64,000 bases of DNA from Lysinibacillus irui. GTDB taxonomy: Bacteria; Bacillota; Bacilli; Bacillales_A; Planococcaceae. The notes under the pieces are model-generated. The model searched no databases, had not been told where the DNA came from, and saw only the letters and a program-made list of their open reading frames with translations. The stretch lies in NCBI RefSeq assembly GCF_028877475.1, contig NZ_CP113527.1:4271501-4335500 (forward strand), written 5' to 3'. A program made the position numbers and the translations under genes. This document shows, one piece after another, positions 22,564-31,744 of this stretch (its first letter is position 1; the number at the start of each line of letters is the position of its first letter).

Positions 22564-25500
22564 TTATTCAAAAGACTCTACTGGCTCTTCTTCTGTATCT
22601 GGCTGTGGTGCAATGTTAAGTGCGTCAGCTGGTTGAAGATCGTCTTCTTCATCTAGATCACGAAGTTCTACTTCTTCATCATTAACTGTTAACATCTTAA
22701 CATCCATACCAAGAGATTGAAGTTCTTTAATCAATACTTTGAATGATTCTGGAACGCCTGGCTCTGGTACACTTTCACCTTTAACGATGGCTTCATAAGT
22801 TTTCACACGACCAACAACGTCATCGGATTTAACTGTTAAAATTTCTTGAAGTGTATAAGCAGCACCATATGCTTCAAGTGCCCATACTTCCATCTCACCA
22901 AAACGTTGTCCACCAAATTGCGCTTTACCACCAAGTGGCTGTTGCGTAACTAGTGAGTAAGGACCAGTTGAACGTGCATGAAGTTTATCGTCAACCATGT
23001 GAGCAAGTTTGATCATGTACATGATCCCAACTGATACACGGTTATCGAATGGTTCACCTGAACGTCCATCATACAGGATTGTTTTACCATCACGGTTCAT
23101 ACCTGCTTCTTCCATCGTTTCCCAAACATCTTCTTCATTGGCACCATCAAATACTGGTGTAGCCATATGAACGCCAAGGTAACGAGAAGCCATACCTAAG
23201 TGCAACTCTAAAACTTGTCCGATATTCATACGAGAAGGTACACCAAGTGGATTTAACATAATATCAACAGGCGTGCCATCTGGCATGAATGGCATATCTT
23301 CCTCTGGTAAGATACGCGAGATAACCCCTTTGTTACCATGGCGTCCGGCCATTTTGTCACCAACGCGGATTTTACGTTTTTGAACAATATAAGCACGAAC
23401 TAATTGGTTAACACCTGGTGGTAATTCATCGCCATCTTCACGGTTAAATACTTTAACGTCAAGAATGATACCGCCAGCACCGTGTGGTACACGTAATGAA
23501 GTATCACGAACCTCACGAGCTTTTTCACCGAAGATTGCGTGTAGTAAGCGTTCTTCAGCTGTTAATTCTGTAACCCCTTTAGGCGTTACTTTCCCTACTA
23601 GAATATCACCATCACGTACTTCTGCACCGATGCGGATGATACCACGTTCGTCTAAGTTACGAAGTGCATCTTCCCCAACGTTAGGAATATCGCGAGTGAT
23701 TTCTTCAGGTCCAAGCTTTGTATCACGAGACTCTGATTCATATTCTTCAATATGAACAGATGTATAGACATCGTCTTTTACAAGGCGCTCACTCATAATG
23801 ACAGCATCCTCATAGTTAAAGCCGTTCCATGTCATGAATGCAACTAATACGTTACGTCCAAGAGCTAGTTCGCCTTTTTCCATTGAAGGGCCATCTGCTA
23901 AAATGTCACGTGGTTTCACACGCTCGCCTACTTTTACAAGTGGACGTTGGTTATATGAAGTACCTTGGTTTGAACGAATGAACTTTTGTAATTTATATTT
24001 CGTTAAATCGCCTTTAACCTCTTTACCGTCTACGACTTCAATGCGGCGAACATGGATAGAGCGAGCTTCAACGTGCTCAACAATACCATCATATTTCGCT
24101 ACTACAGCTGCACCTGAATCACGCGCATCAACATGTTCCATCCCAGTACCAACGAATGGTGCTTCTGGGTTAAGAAGTGGAACTGCTTGACGTTGCATGT
24201 TGGCACCCATAAGTGCACGGTTCGAGTCATCGTTTTCTAAGAATGGGATACATGCAGTCGCTGCAGAAACTACTTGTTTAGGAGAAACGTCCATATAGTC
24301 CATTTGAGCTTTATTGAATACTGTATTATCCCCACGGAAACGACCTACTACTTCGTCGTTAGCAAAAGTACCGTCTGGATTTAACGGAGAGTTTGCTTGT
24401 GCTACGTAGTAGTTATCTTCTTCATCAGCTGTTAAGTAATCAATTTGGTCCGTTACTCGACCTGTTTCATGGTCAATACGACGATATGGTGTTTCGATGA
24501 AACCAAATTTATTTACTTTGGCAAATGAAGATAATGAGTTGATTAACCCAATGTTTGGACCCTCTGGTGTCTCGATTGGACACATACGACCATAGTGAGA
24601 GTAGTGAACGTCACGTACTTCGAAACCAGCACGTTCCCGTGTTAAACCACCAGGTCCTAATGCAGATAAACGACGTTTATGTGTTAACTCTGCTAATGGG
24701 TTTGTTTGGTCCATGAATTGTGATAATTGAGAACTTCCGAAGAATTCTTTAATTGACGCAATTACAGGACGAATATTAATTAATTGCTGTGGTACGATCG
24801 CAGCTGTGTCGTTAATTGACATACGCTCACGTACAACACGCTCCATACGAGATAAACCAATACGGAACTGATTTTGTAGTAACTCACCAACAGAACGTAG
24901 GCGACGGTTACCTAAGTGGTCAATATCATCTGTAGCTCCTACTTGGTAAAGTAAGTTGAAGAAATAACTTACTGAAGCTAAAACGTCAGCAGGTGTAATA
25001 TTCTTCACTTCTTCATCAATGTACGCATTACTAATGATATTAATTTCTTTTTGCGCTTCATCTTTTGGTGCATAAATCTTAATAGATTGGATGGTTACAT
25101 CATCCTCAAGTACACCACCAACTTGTGATAAAGTGCGGAAACCGATACCTTTCGATGAATCTTCAAGGTAAGGTAGGATTTTATCTAAAGTACGACGATC
25201 AAGTACAGTACCTTTTTCTACTAAAATTTCGCCTGTTTCTGGATCTACAAGCGTTTCAGCAATCGTTTGGTTAAATAAACGATTCTTAATATGAAGCTTT
25301 TTATTCATTTTGTAGCGACCAACATTCGCTAGATCATAACGTTTAGCATCAAAGAAACGAGAGTATAATAAGCTCTTCGCGCTCTCTACTGTTGGTGGCT
25401 CACCTGGACGTAAACGTTCATAGATTTCTAAAAGTGCCTTTTCAGTACTTTCAGAGTTATCTTTTTCTAACGTATTACGTAAATACTCGTTATCACCGAT

Positions 25501-26130
25501 AATATCGATAATCTCTTGGTCTGAACCGAAACCTAACGCACGAAGTAACACTGTTACTGGTAGCTTACGAGTACGATCGATACGCACATATACTACGTCT
25601 TTTGCATCTGTTTCGTACTCTAACCACGCACCGCGGTTTGGAATAACTGTAGCGCCAAAACCTTTTTTACCGTTTTTATCAGTTTTATCATGGAAATACA
25701 CACTTGGTGAACGAACTAATTGTGAAACGATAACACGTTCAGCACCATTGATAATGAACGTACCTGTTTCAGTCATTAATGGGAAGTCACCCATGAAGAC
25801 ATCTTGTTCTTTCACTTCGTCTGTTTCTTTGTTGTAAAGACGTACTTTCACACGTAATGGAGCTGCGTAAGTAACATCTCGCTCTTTACATTCATCAACA
25901 TCATATTTAGGCTCACCTAATGAATAATCGATGAATTCTAATGAAAGATTACCTGTAAAGTCCTCGATCGGCGAAATGTCACGGAACATTTCACGTAAAC
26001 CTTCTTCAAGGAACCACTCGTAAGACGCCGTTTGAATCTCAATCAGATTTGGAAGCTCAAGCACCTCTTTAATACGCGCAAAGCTTCTACGCTGGCGGTG
26101 TTGTCCGTACTGAACTAGTTGACCTGTCAA
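22564..26130 (-). CDS. rpoB: RNA polymerase beta subunit
   Basis: 1188 residues. The rifampicin region [20 protein letters not shown], then [13 protein letters not shown], is the sensitive wild type. The start is a TTG at 26130 giving [17 protein letters not shown], as in Bacillus: GAGGGG lies 8 bases before it. A GTG three codons upstream directly touches the binding site and is unlikely. The C-terminal acidic tail ends [10 protein letters not shown]. It has its own promoter and a leader of nearly 200 bases. Confidence 0.97.
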   Translation of the reverse strand: MTGQLVQYGQHRQRRSFARIKEVLELPNLIEIQTASYEWFLEEGLREMFRDISPIEDFTGNLSLEFIDYSLGEPKYDVDECKERDVTYAAPLRVKVRLYNKETDEVKEQDVFMGDFPLMTETGTFIINGAERVIVSQLVRSPSVYFHDKTDKNGKKGFGATVIPNRGAWLEYETDAKDVVYVRIDRTRKLPVTVLLRALGFGSDQEIIDIIGDNEYLRNTLEKDNSESTEKALLEIYERLRPGEPPTVESAKSLLYSRFFDAKRYDLANVGRYKMNKKLHIKNRLFNQTIAETLVDPETGEILVEKGTVLDRRTLDKILPYLEDSSKGIGFRTLSQVGGVLEDDVTIQSIKIYAPKDEAQKEINIISNAYIDEEVKNITPADVLASVSYFFNLLYQVGATDDIDHLGNRRLRSVGELLQNQFRIGLSRMERVVRERMSINDTAAIVPQQLINIRPVIASIKEFFGSSQLSQFMDQTNPLAELTHKRRLSALGPGGLTRERAGFEVRDVHYSHYGRMCPIETPEGPNIGLINSLSSFAKVNKFGFIETPYRRIDHETGRVTDQIDYLTADEEDNYYVAQANSPLNPDGTFANDEVVGRFRGDNTVFNKAQMDYMDVSPKQVVSAATACIPFLENDDSNRALMGANMQRQAVPLLNPEAPFVGTGMEHVDARDSGAAVVAKYDGIVEHVEARSIHVRRIEVVDGKEVKGDLTKYKLQKFIRSNQGTSYNQRPLVKVGERVKPRDILADGPSMEKGELALGRNVLVAFMTWNGFNYEDAVIMSERLVKDDVYTSVHIEEYESESRDTKLGPEEITRDIPNVGEDALRNLDERGIIRIGAEVRDGDILVGKVTPKGVTELTAEERLLHAIFGEKAREVRDTSLRVPHGAGGIILDVKVFNREDGDELPPGVNQLVRAYIVQKRKIRVGDKMAGRHGNKGVISRILPEEDMPFMPDGTPVDIMLNPLGVPSRMNIGQVLELHLGMASRYLGVHMATPVFDGANEEDVWETMEEAGMNRDGKTILYDGRSGEPFDNRVSVGIMYMIKLAHMVDDKLHARSTGPYSLVTQQPLGGKAQFGGQRFGEMEVWALEAYGAAYTLQEILTVKSDDVVGRVKTYEAIVKGESVPEPGVPESFKVLIKELQSLGMDVKMLTVNDEEVELRDLDEEDDLQPADALNIAPQPDTEEEPVESFE

Positions 26131-26160
26131 CTCATTCACCCCTCAATAAAGCGATATTAG

Positions 26161-26202
26161 GTCTTTGCAAAATCATACAAATAGTGTATGATTTCGAAAG
26201 AC
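26161..26202 (-). promoter_or_regulatory. Long hairpin in the rpoB leader
   Basis: Arms 26161-26178 and 26186-26202 pair over about 17 bp with one bulge. It ends about 30 bases before the rpoB start and has no T-tract behind it. It may guard the mRNA or work against the neighbouring terminator-like hairpin. Confidence 0.6.
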
Positions 26203-26208
26203 AAAAAG

Positions 26209-26237
26209 AAAACGAGTCTTCAAAAAGATCTCATTTT
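26209..26237 (-). terminator. Terminator-like hairpin in the rpoB leader
   Basis: Arms 26225-26237 and 26209-26220 form an AT-rich stem of about 12 bp with a G-U pair and one bulged A, loop TTTG-like, followed by CTTTTTG on the minus strand. It could attenuate rpoB transcription, although it is weaker than the terminator between rpoB and rpoC. Confidence 0.5.
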
Positions 26238-26333
26238 CGGTTAACTAAACTTATCTTGGCAAGTATACCCACATTAAAACAAAATTATACAAAAAGGGCA
26301 TACGACCTCAAAATAATATTTTTGCATTGTATC

Positions 26334-26362
26334 ATATTATCATAGCCGATTTGTCAAGTCAA
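26334..26362 (-). promoter_or_regulatory. SigA promoter of rpoB
   Basis: TTGACT (26357-26362), 17-base spacer, TAATAT (26334-26339) with an extended TG, minus strand. A second TTGACA overlaps at 26352-26357 but its spacing is worse for this -10. Same TGaTAATAT as the str promoter. It gives rpoB transcription independent of the rplJL unit. Confidence 0.82.
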
Positions 26363-26381
26363 TAAATTATACATATTTCAT

Positions 26382-26984
26382 TTATTTTTTTGCACGTACT
26401 ATCCAGTATCCTTTTTTCTTCTCAACAACATCGACTTCTGAAAATTTTCCTTCCAAGTAACTCACTGTCGATGGCGCTCCCTGTTTCTTCTGGATTACTA
26501 CCCAAAGCTCACCTGAAGACACTAGTCGATCATAAGCTCCATCGTAAAAGCGGAAAATCGTTTCCTTCCCCGCACGAATTGGTGGATTCGTTAAGATAGC
26601 TGCTGCTTCCACATCGTTATCAACCATCGATAGGCCGTCACTCACAAATATTCGCACATTTTGAACACCGTTCACTTGCGCATTTTTTTGCGAAAGCGCA
26701 ACTGCACGTTCGTTTATATCCATCATAAAAACGGTACGGTCTGGATTTGTTTTGGCAATCGATAACCCTATTGGACCATATCCACAGCCTACATCAAAAA
26801 TCGCACCATCAATATCTGGCATTTGAAAAGCGTCTATTAAAACACGGGATCCAAAATCTACTTCGCTTTTACTAAAAACACCTGCATCCGTTTCAAAAGT
26901 AAACGAATGCCCCAGTAAATTGAATGTCCAGTGACGTGGTTTACTCTCAGTTTGAGGCTTGCTTGTATAATAATGATCTGACAT
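26382..26984 (-). CDS. RsmC-like class I rRNA (guanine-N2) methyltransferase, YbxB type
   Basis: 200 residues. SAM-binding motif DVGCGYGPIG (64-73), acidic residue in MMDINERA, and the catalytic NPPI motif at 133-136, typical of N-methyltransferases of the RsmC/RlmG group. B. subtilis has the same gene (ybxB) between rplL and rpoB; its exact target is inferred to be 16S rRNA guanine. GAGGAGG precedes the start. A terminator lies between rplL and this gene, so expression must rely on read-through or a weak internal promoter. Confidence 0.88.
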   Translation of the reverse strand: MSDHYYTSKPQTESKPRHWTFNLLGHSFTFETDAGVFSKSEVDFGSRVLIDAFQMPDIDGAIFDVGCGYGPIGLSIAKTNPDRTVFMMDINERAVALSQKNAQVNGVQNVRIFVSDGLSMVDNDVEAAAILTNPPIRAGKETIFRFYDGAYDRLVSSGELWVVIQKKQGAPSTVSYLEGKFSEVDVVEKKKGYWIVRAKK

Positions 26985-27012
26985 TTTTTCACGCCTCCTC
27001 AGAATGAAGAAA

Positions 27013-27037
27013 AAAGCTCGCCAAAATGACGAGCTTT
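27013..27037 (-). terminator. Intrinsic terminator after rplL
   Basis: 8-bp stem (27013-27020 with 27030-27037), loop of 9, then TTTCTTC on the minus strand. Lies between rplL and the RsmC-like gene and ends only 28 bases before the latter's start codon. Confidence 0.8.
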
Positions 27038-27062
27038 CCTTTTGTTAAAAAGTAACGCGAGA

Positions 27063-27425
27063 TTACTTAACTTCTACAGATGCGCCAACTTCTTCAAGTT
27101 TAGCTTTGATTTCTTCAGCTTCATCTTTAGAAACGCCTTCTTTAAGAGCTTTAGGAGCGTTATCTACTACTTCTTTAGCTTCTTTAAGACCTAAACCAGT
27201 GATTTCACGAACCACTTTGATTACTTTAATTTTTTCTGCACCAGCAGATGCTAATACTACGTCGAACTCTGATTTTTCTTCAGCAGCGCCAGCAGCACCA
27301 CCAGCAACTACTGCTACAGGAGCAGCAGCTGTTACACCGAATTCTTCTTCGATAGCTTTTACTAAATCGTTTAATTCAAGAACTGTCATAGCTTTGATAG
27401 CTTCTAAGATTTGCTCTTTATTCAT
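27063..27425 (-). CDS. rplL: 50S ribosomal protein L7/L12
   Basis: Stalk protein that recruits translational GTPases; several dimers sit on L10. 120 residues: N-terminal dimerisation helices, an alanine- and glycine-rich hinge around residues 35-50, and a C-terminal domain starting near [14 protein letters not shown]. Follows rplJ and ends at a terminator. Confidence 0.98.
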   Translation of the reverse strand: MNKEQILEAIKAMTVLELNDLVKAIEEEFGVTAAAPVAVVAGGAAGAAEEKSEFDVVLASAGAEKIKVIKVVREITGLGLKEAKEVVDNAPKALKEGVSKDEAEEIKAKLEEVGASVEVK

Positions 27426-27497
27426 TATAATTTCCTCCTAATTGGATAATGTTTTATTGTTTGCGATCAGGCCGCAGAAGTGTTGATGCGTATTAAA

Positions 27498-27998
27498 TTA
27501 CGCGCCTTGTTCTTCTTTTTGTTCTGCAACAGCTTTTGTTGCAAGTGCGAAGTTACGCACAGGAGCTTGAAGTACAGATAAAAGCATAGAAAGTAGACCT
27601 TCGCGTGATGGAAGTTCTGCAAGTGCTTTAACATCTTCAACAGAAGAAATCGTACCTTCAATAATACCAGCTTTAATTTCTAAAGCTTCGTTTTTCTTAG
27701 CGAACTCGTTGATGATTTTAGCAGGCGCTACAACATCTTCATTTGAGAACGCAATTGCGTTAGGACCAACTAATACGTCGTTGATTCCTTCAAGACCAGC
27801 AGCTTCAGCAGCACGACGAGTTAAAGTGTTTTTGTAAACTTTGAACTCAACGCCAGCTTCACGAAGTTGTTTACGAAGCTCAGTTACTTGTGCAACGTTA
27901 AGACCACGGTAATCCACAACTACTACAGAAGAAGCGTTTTGGAATTTTTCAGTAATCTCTTGAACTTGTACTTGTTTGTTTTCGATTGCTTTGCTCAT
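27498..27998 (-). CDS. rplJ: 50S ribosomal protein L10
   Basis: L10 is the stalk base that carries L7/L12. The 166-residue protein is full length for Bacilli: the N-terminal rRNA-binding part with [22 protein letters not shown], and the C-terminal helix that binds L12 dimers. The ATG follows AGGAGGTGTCATC. Expression is controlled by the L10 leader directly upstream. Confidence 0.98.
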   Translation of the reverse strand: MSKAIENKQVQVQEITEKFQNASSVVVVDYRGLNVAQVTELRKQLREAGVEFKVYKNTLTRRAAEAAGLEGINDVLVGPNAIAFSNEDVVAPAKIINEFAKKNEALEIKAGIIEGTISSVEDVKALAELPSREGLLSMLLSVLQAPVRNFALATKAVAEQKEEQGA

Positions 27999-28018
27999 GA
28001 TGACACCTCCTATTAGAA

Positions 28019-28180
28019 TGGGTCATTTATACCGACAAAAGAAAAGCCTCTGAGTCAAATAGACACAGAGGCTGAAAGTCATCATCTTTAAATAAGAATC
28101 TGAATTCCGATGTCCTCGGTAGGAACATTAAGTGACAAGTCACTCCTACTGTCTACGGTACAAATGGATAATTCACAACA
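28019..28180 (-). ncRNA. L10 leader (ribosomal protein autoregulatory leader)
   Basis: The untranslated leader of rplJL contains the segments typical of the L10(L12)4 binding leader: CCGTAGACAGTAGGAGTGA, later TTAATGTTCCTACCGAGGA, then a long linker ending in a terminator. A full covariance check cannot be done by eye, but position, conserved words and terminator agree. Confidence 0.82.
28046..28072 (-). terminator. Attenuator terminator in the L10 leader
   Basis: Stem of 11 positions with one mismatch (28062-28072 with 28046-28056), followed by TTTTCTTTTG on the minus strand. It lies about 50 bases before the rplJ start, and L10 binding upstream would favour its formation. Confidence 0.85.
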
Positions 28181-28212
28181 GCAATCATGATATCATGTAT
28201 TATTGCTGTTGT
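28175..28212. repeat. Inverted repeat between rplA and the L10 leader
   Basis: 11-bp perfect arms (28175-28185 and 28202-28212) enclose a core with the palindrome CATGATATCATG. As RNA it could end the rplKA transcript, though no T-tract follows. It also overlaps the rplJ promoter boxes, so it might be an operator. Confidence 0.6.
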
Positions 28213-28215
28213 CAA
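28187..28215 (-). promoter_or_regulatory. SigA promoter of rplJ-rplL
   Basis: TTGACA (28210-28215), spacer 17, TATCAT (28187-28192) with an extended TG. Points to the L10 leader and places the start near 28180. Confidence 0.8.
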
Positions 28216-28227
28216 CATATATATAAA

Positions 28228-28926
28228 TTATTTTACTACTACATTAGCAGCGTCAATTTTAACAGCTGGACCCATTGTAGTTGTAACGTTTACAGATTTC
28301 ATGTAAGTACCTTTAGCTGCAGCAGGTTTTGCTTTTTGCACTACATCAAATACAGCTAAGAAGTTTTCTACTAATTTTTCTGCTGAGAAAGAAACTTTAC
28401 CGATAGGAGCGTGGATGATACCAGCTTTATCAGCGCGGTATTCTACTTTACCAGCTTTGATTTCTTCGATAGCTTTTGTTACATCAAAAGTAACTGTACC
28501 AGTTTTAGGGTTTGGCATTAAACCTTTTGGTCCTAAAACGCGTCCAAGTTTACCAACTTCACCCATCATGTCAGGAGTTGCTACGATTACATCGAAATCA
28601 AACCAACCTTGTTGGATTTTTTGGATGTACTCTGCATCACCTACATAGTCAGCGCCAGCTGCTTCAGCTTCTTTAAGTTTTTCACCTTTCGCGAATACTA
28701 ATACGCGTTGAGTTTTACCAGTACCGTTTGGAAGCACTACTGCACCACGGATTTGTTGGTCGTTTTTACGAGTATCAATACCTAGACGGAAAGCAACTTC
28801 TACAGTAGCGTCGAAGTTTACTGTGCTAGTTTTTTGAGCAAGTTCGATTGCTTCTTGAGCACTGTATAGTGAGTTACGATCAATTAATTTTGCTGCATCT
28901 TGCAGTTTTTTACCTTTTTTAGCCAT
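28228..28926 (-). CDS. rplA: 50S ribosomal protein L1
   Basis: L1 forms the mobile stalk that moves deacylated tRNA out of the E site. The 232-residue protein is full length, with the [19 protein letters not shown] signature in the middle. A GGAGGAAATATATA precedes the start. Follows rplK by 116 bases with a hairpin between. Confidence 0.98.
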   Translation of the reverse strand: MAKKGKKLQDAAKLIDRNSLYSAQEAIELAQKTSTVNFDATVEVAFRLGIDTRKNDQQIRGAVVLPNGTGKTQRVLVFAKGEKLKEAEAAGADYVGDAEYIQKIQQGWFDFDVIVATPDMMGEVGKLGRVLGPKGLMPNPKTGTVTFDVTKAIEEIKAGKVEYRADKAGIIHAPIGKVSFSAEKLVENFLAVFDVVQKAKPAAAKGTYMKSVNVTTTMGPAVKIDAANVVVK

Positions 28927-28978
28927 TATATATTTCCTCCTTGATTGTGGTTATAGCGGATTTTACCTCCCACGAATA

Positions 28979-29013
28979 AAGGTTGCGTGTTCACAAAGAA
29001 ACTTCGCAACCTT
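28979..29013 (-). promoter_or_regulatory. Hairpin between rplK and rplA
   Basis: 9-bp stem (28979-28987 with 29005-29013) around a 17-base loop. Only TATTCG follows on the minus strand, so termination would be weak. It may be an RNA-processing or regulatory element of the rplKA transcript. Confidence 0.5.
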
Positions 29014-29042
29014 CCAAAAAACAAAACATCAAGTAAATGGGA

Positions 29043-29468
29043 TTAGTCTTCGATAACAATACCCATGCTTCGTGCAGTACCTTCAACCATTAACATAGCA
29101 GCTTCTACTGAAGCAGCGTTAAGGTCTGGCATTTTAGTTTCAGCGATTTCGCGAACTTTATCACGTTTAACCGTTGCCACTTTTTTACGGTTTGGTTCAC
29201 CAGATCCAGATTGGATACCAGCTGCTACTTTAAGTAGAACTGCTGCAGGTGGAGTTTTTGTAATGAAAGTGAAAGAACGGTCCTCGAATACTGAAATTTC
29301 AACTGGAATAATAAGACCAGCTTGATCAGCAGTACGCGCATTGAATTCTTTACAGAATCCCATGATGTTCACACCCGCTTGACCTAATGCAGGACCAACC
29401 GGTGGAGCTGGGTTAGCTTTACCAGCAGGGATTTGAAGTTTTACAACTTTAATAACTTTTTTAGCCAC
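29043..29468 (-). CDS. rplK: 50S ribosomal protein L11
   Basis: L11 shapes the GTPase-associated centre and is needed for RelA activation; it is a thiostrepton target together with 23S rRNA. 141 residues from a GTG start at 29468, which aligns with the universal [17 protein letters not shown] beginning and has AAGGAGGTG upstream. The open frame to 29519 runs into the leader. Proline-rich linker region [15 protein letters not shown] present. Confidence 0.97.
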
Positions 29469-29479
29469 GAGACACACCT

Positions 29480-29525
29480 CCTTAAGTCCGTGATGTGGTA
29501 ATTGGGTTGCCCCTCCCACTCAATA
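29480..29525 (-). promoter_or_regulatory. Conserved-looking rplK leader segment
   Basis: Ahead of rplK the minus strand carries GTGGGAGGGGCAACCC and ACCACATCACGGAC, words I associate with the leader of the L11/L1 operon in Bacillus. A TTGACA box lies upstream at 29573-29578 but its -10 partner is not clear. Function not shown by sequence. Confidence 0.4.
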
Positions 29526-29699
29526 TCTGTCTGTCAGCTAATTGCCGATAACATTAAAATTATCATTACAGATGTCAAACCAAAGTATGACAGTCTGACC
29601 TATGAAATGATACCACTTTTAATTTTTTTAAGCAAGTAGTAATTAACAAAATCTGCGAAACATCTACCAATTGACATGCTCACAGTTCTATTATTGGAA

Positions 29700-30233
29700 C
29701 TATAATTTTTGAATTTGTTCGAAATCTAGCTCCATAATCGTTTCGCGACCAAACATATCAACTGTCACTTTTACTTTGCCTTTTTCCGTGTCAATTTCTT
29801 CAACACGTCCTTGGAAATGAGCAAACGGCCCTTCTAACACTTCCACTGCTTCACCAACCGTTATATCCACTTCTACAACCTTATCAGTCATACCCATTTG
29901 TTGTAGTAAACGGTCCGCTTCTTCTGGCAGTAAAGGAGTTGGTTTTGCTCCACCACCAGATGAACCGATAAAGCCCGTAACACCCGGTGTATTTCGAACT
30001 ACATACCAAGAATCGTCTGTCATAATTAACTCTACTAATACATAACCAGGGAAAACTTTACGCATCATTGTACGTTTTTTCCCATCCTTCATTTCTGTTT
30101 CCTCGTGCTCTGGCACAATCACACGGAAGATTTTATCTTGCATTCCCATTGTTTCTACACGTTTCTCTAGGTTTGCTTTTACACGATTTTCATACCCAGA
30201 ATACGTATGAACAACATACCAATTTTTCTCCAT
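29700..30233 (-). CDS. nusG: Transcription elongation/antitermination factor NusG
   Basis: NusG binds RNA polymerase, modulates pausing and links it to S10 or Rho. 177 residues: NGN domain beginning EKNWYVVHTYSGYE, then a C-terminal KOW domain with VGEAVEVLEGPFAHFQGRVEEI at about residues 125-150. Separated from secE by an unusually long gap with a terminator. Confidence 0.97.
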   Translation of the reverse strand: MEKNWYVVHTYSGYENRVKANLEKRVETMGMQDKIFRVIVPEHEETEMKDGKKRTMMRKVFPGYVLVELIMTDDSWYVVRNTPGVTGFIGSSGGGAKPTPLLPEEADRLLQQMGMTDKVVEVDITVGEAVEVLEGPFAHFQGRVEEIDTEKGKVKVTVDMFGRETIMELDFEQIQKL

Positions 30234-30523
30234 AATTAATAGGACTTCTCGTCCGTCCCTCCCTTACAAATAAAAGTGAAAATGATTTGCGATATGCTCA
30301 GCGCATTCTTTACTCTTTTCACAAACATCTCATTTGAAAATCTTATTTTCGCTAATAGTAAGCAAAAGCTTGCGGATATATACCGAAACTAGCATAGTCA
30401 TCTATCGCTACTATCATACTCTCCTAGTAGCATCCTTATCATAATGAGAATAAATTACTGCTCTTCATTTCACCTAACCAATAATATGGAGCTACGATTG
30501 AATGAAGATAAAACAAACGAAAA
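30234..30523 (-). other. Leader/promoter region of nusG
   Basis: No gene is seen here. The minus strand has a TATGAT -10-like box (30438-30443) without a convincing -35, and a perfect 7-bp hairpin (30407-30413 with 30425-30431) whose loop contains GGAGAG. A strong binding site GGGAGGGACGG precedes nusG. The rest is A/T-rich and unremarkable. Confidence 0.45.
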
Positions 30524-30549
30524 AACCCGTTATTGCTATGGACGGGCTA
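30524..30549 (-). terminator. Intrinsic terminator after secE
   Basis: Stem AGCCCGT/ACGGG with a 10-base loop, followed on the minus strand by TTTTTTCG. It cuts the secE transcript from nusG. Confidence 0.78.
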
Positions 30550-30574
30550 TTTCAAAAGTATGCTATTTACTAAA

Positions 30575-30760
30575 TTATAAATCTAAGTACCAGCGGAATA
30601 ATGATGAAATGCCTAAGTCAACTAACACAAAAAATAAAGCCATAATGACTACAGTTGAAATTACAACGACTGTATATTTCGTCAGTTCTTTACTTTTTGG
30701 CCAGCTTGTCTTGCGCATTTCCGACATTACATCGCTGAAAAAGCCTTTGATCTTGCCCAT
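30575..30760 (-). CDS. secE: Preprotein translocase subunit SecE
   Basis: Small essential part of the SecYEG channel. 61 residues with the conserved cytosolic stretch VMSEMRKTSWPKSKELTKYT and one membrane helix (about residues 32-52). It lies between rpmG and nusG, as in Bacillus. Confidence 0.96.
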   Translation of the reverse strand: MGKIKGFFSDVMSEMRKTSWPKSKELTKYTVVVISTVVIMALFFVLVDLGISSLFRWYLDL

Positions 30761-30809
30761 TCTAGCTTAACCTCCGAATCAATCATATCTGTCTATTTTC
30801 ATATCATTT

Positions 30810-30956
30810 TTATAGCGTTTGTTTATGCACTGTATGTTCATTGCAATGCGAGCAAAATTTCTTTAATTCGAGACGTACAGTAGATCCTTCTTTAGCCGGG
30901 AACGTGTAATTTCTCGATCCACATTTCTCGCAAGTCAGCACGACTTTTTTTGCCAT
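30810..30956 (-). CDS. rpmG: 50S ribosomal protein L33
   Basis: 48 residues. Cys pairs CEKC near the N-terminus and CSHC near the C-terminus can bind zinc, so this is the zinc-containing type. Typical start MAKKVVLTCEKCGSRNY and end NEHTVHKQTL. It fits the gene found between sigH and secE in B. subtilis (rpmGB). Confidence 0.93.
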   Translation of the reverse strand: MAKKVVLTCEKCGSRNYTFPAKEGSTVRLELKKFCSHCNEHTVHKQTL

Positions 30957-31032
30957 TTAATCACCTTTTTCGGCACTATGTCTTTTTAAGACTAACACCG
31001 ATATTTGTCAATGTCAATAAAGGCCTATAAGG

Positions 31033-31680
31033 CTAAGACATTTCCTCAAGAACTAAATGTCGCTCTAATTTACGCTTCACTCGCTGCAATGCATTATCAA
31101 TGGATTTCACATGACGGTTTAATTTTGCAGAAATTTCATGATAAGACTGGCCATCTAGATATAGGGCTAAAACTTGTAACTCTAATTCACTTAAAATCTC
31201 ACTCATCTTTTCTTCTAAATATCCAAACTCTTCTCTATGAATCATCAATTCTTCTGGATCATCCATAATAGCACCTGTTAGCACATCCATAAGCGTTCGA
31301 TCTGATTCTTCATCAAATATGGGCTTGTCCAAAGAGATATAGGAATTTAACGGTATATGTTTTTGCCTAGTGGCTGTTTTAATAGCCGTGATAATTTGCC
31401 TTGTAATACATAACTCTGCAAAAGCCCTGAAAGATGCAAGTTTATCTCCCTTAAAATCGCGGATTGCCTTATATAAACCGATCATGCCTTCTTGCACAAT
31501 GTCTTCCTTATCTGCTCCAATCAAAAAATAGGATCTTGCCTTCGCTCTTACTAACAAACGGTATTTCGTAATTAAAAAATCCAACGCATCTGTATTACCT
31601 TGATGCACCATTTCAATAAGTTCTTCATCATTGAATCGTTCAAAATCTTGTGTCACTTGTACAATGCTATTTTTAAACAT
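31033..31680 (-). CDS. sigH: RNA polymerase sigma factor SigH (Spo0H)
   Basis: Stationary-phase and early sporulation sigma factor. 215 residues; region 2 contains RAKARSYFLIGADKEDIVQEGMIGL and the -10 reading helix with CITRQIITAIKTATRQKHIPLNSY; region 4 has the HTH ISAKLNRHVKSIDNALQRVKR near the end. Nearly the same as B. subtilis SigH. A TGAGGTG precedes ATG 31680. It suggests a spore-forming lineage. Confidence 0.97.
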   Translation of the reverse strand: MFKNSIVQVTQDFERFNDEELIEMVHQGNTDALDFLITKYRLLVRAKARSYFLIGADKEDIVQEGMIGLYKAIRDFKGDKLASFRAFAELCITRQIITAIKTATRQKHIPLNSYISLDKPIFDEESDRTLMDVLTGAIMDDPEELMIHREEFGYLEEKMSEILSELELQVLALYLDGQSYHEISAKLNRHVKSIDNALQRVKRKLERHLVLEEMS

Positions 31681-31744
31681 GGTATCACCTCAGTCACAAC
31701 AGATAATTAGGAACAGTATAACGGAATTGGAAAATATGCGTCAA

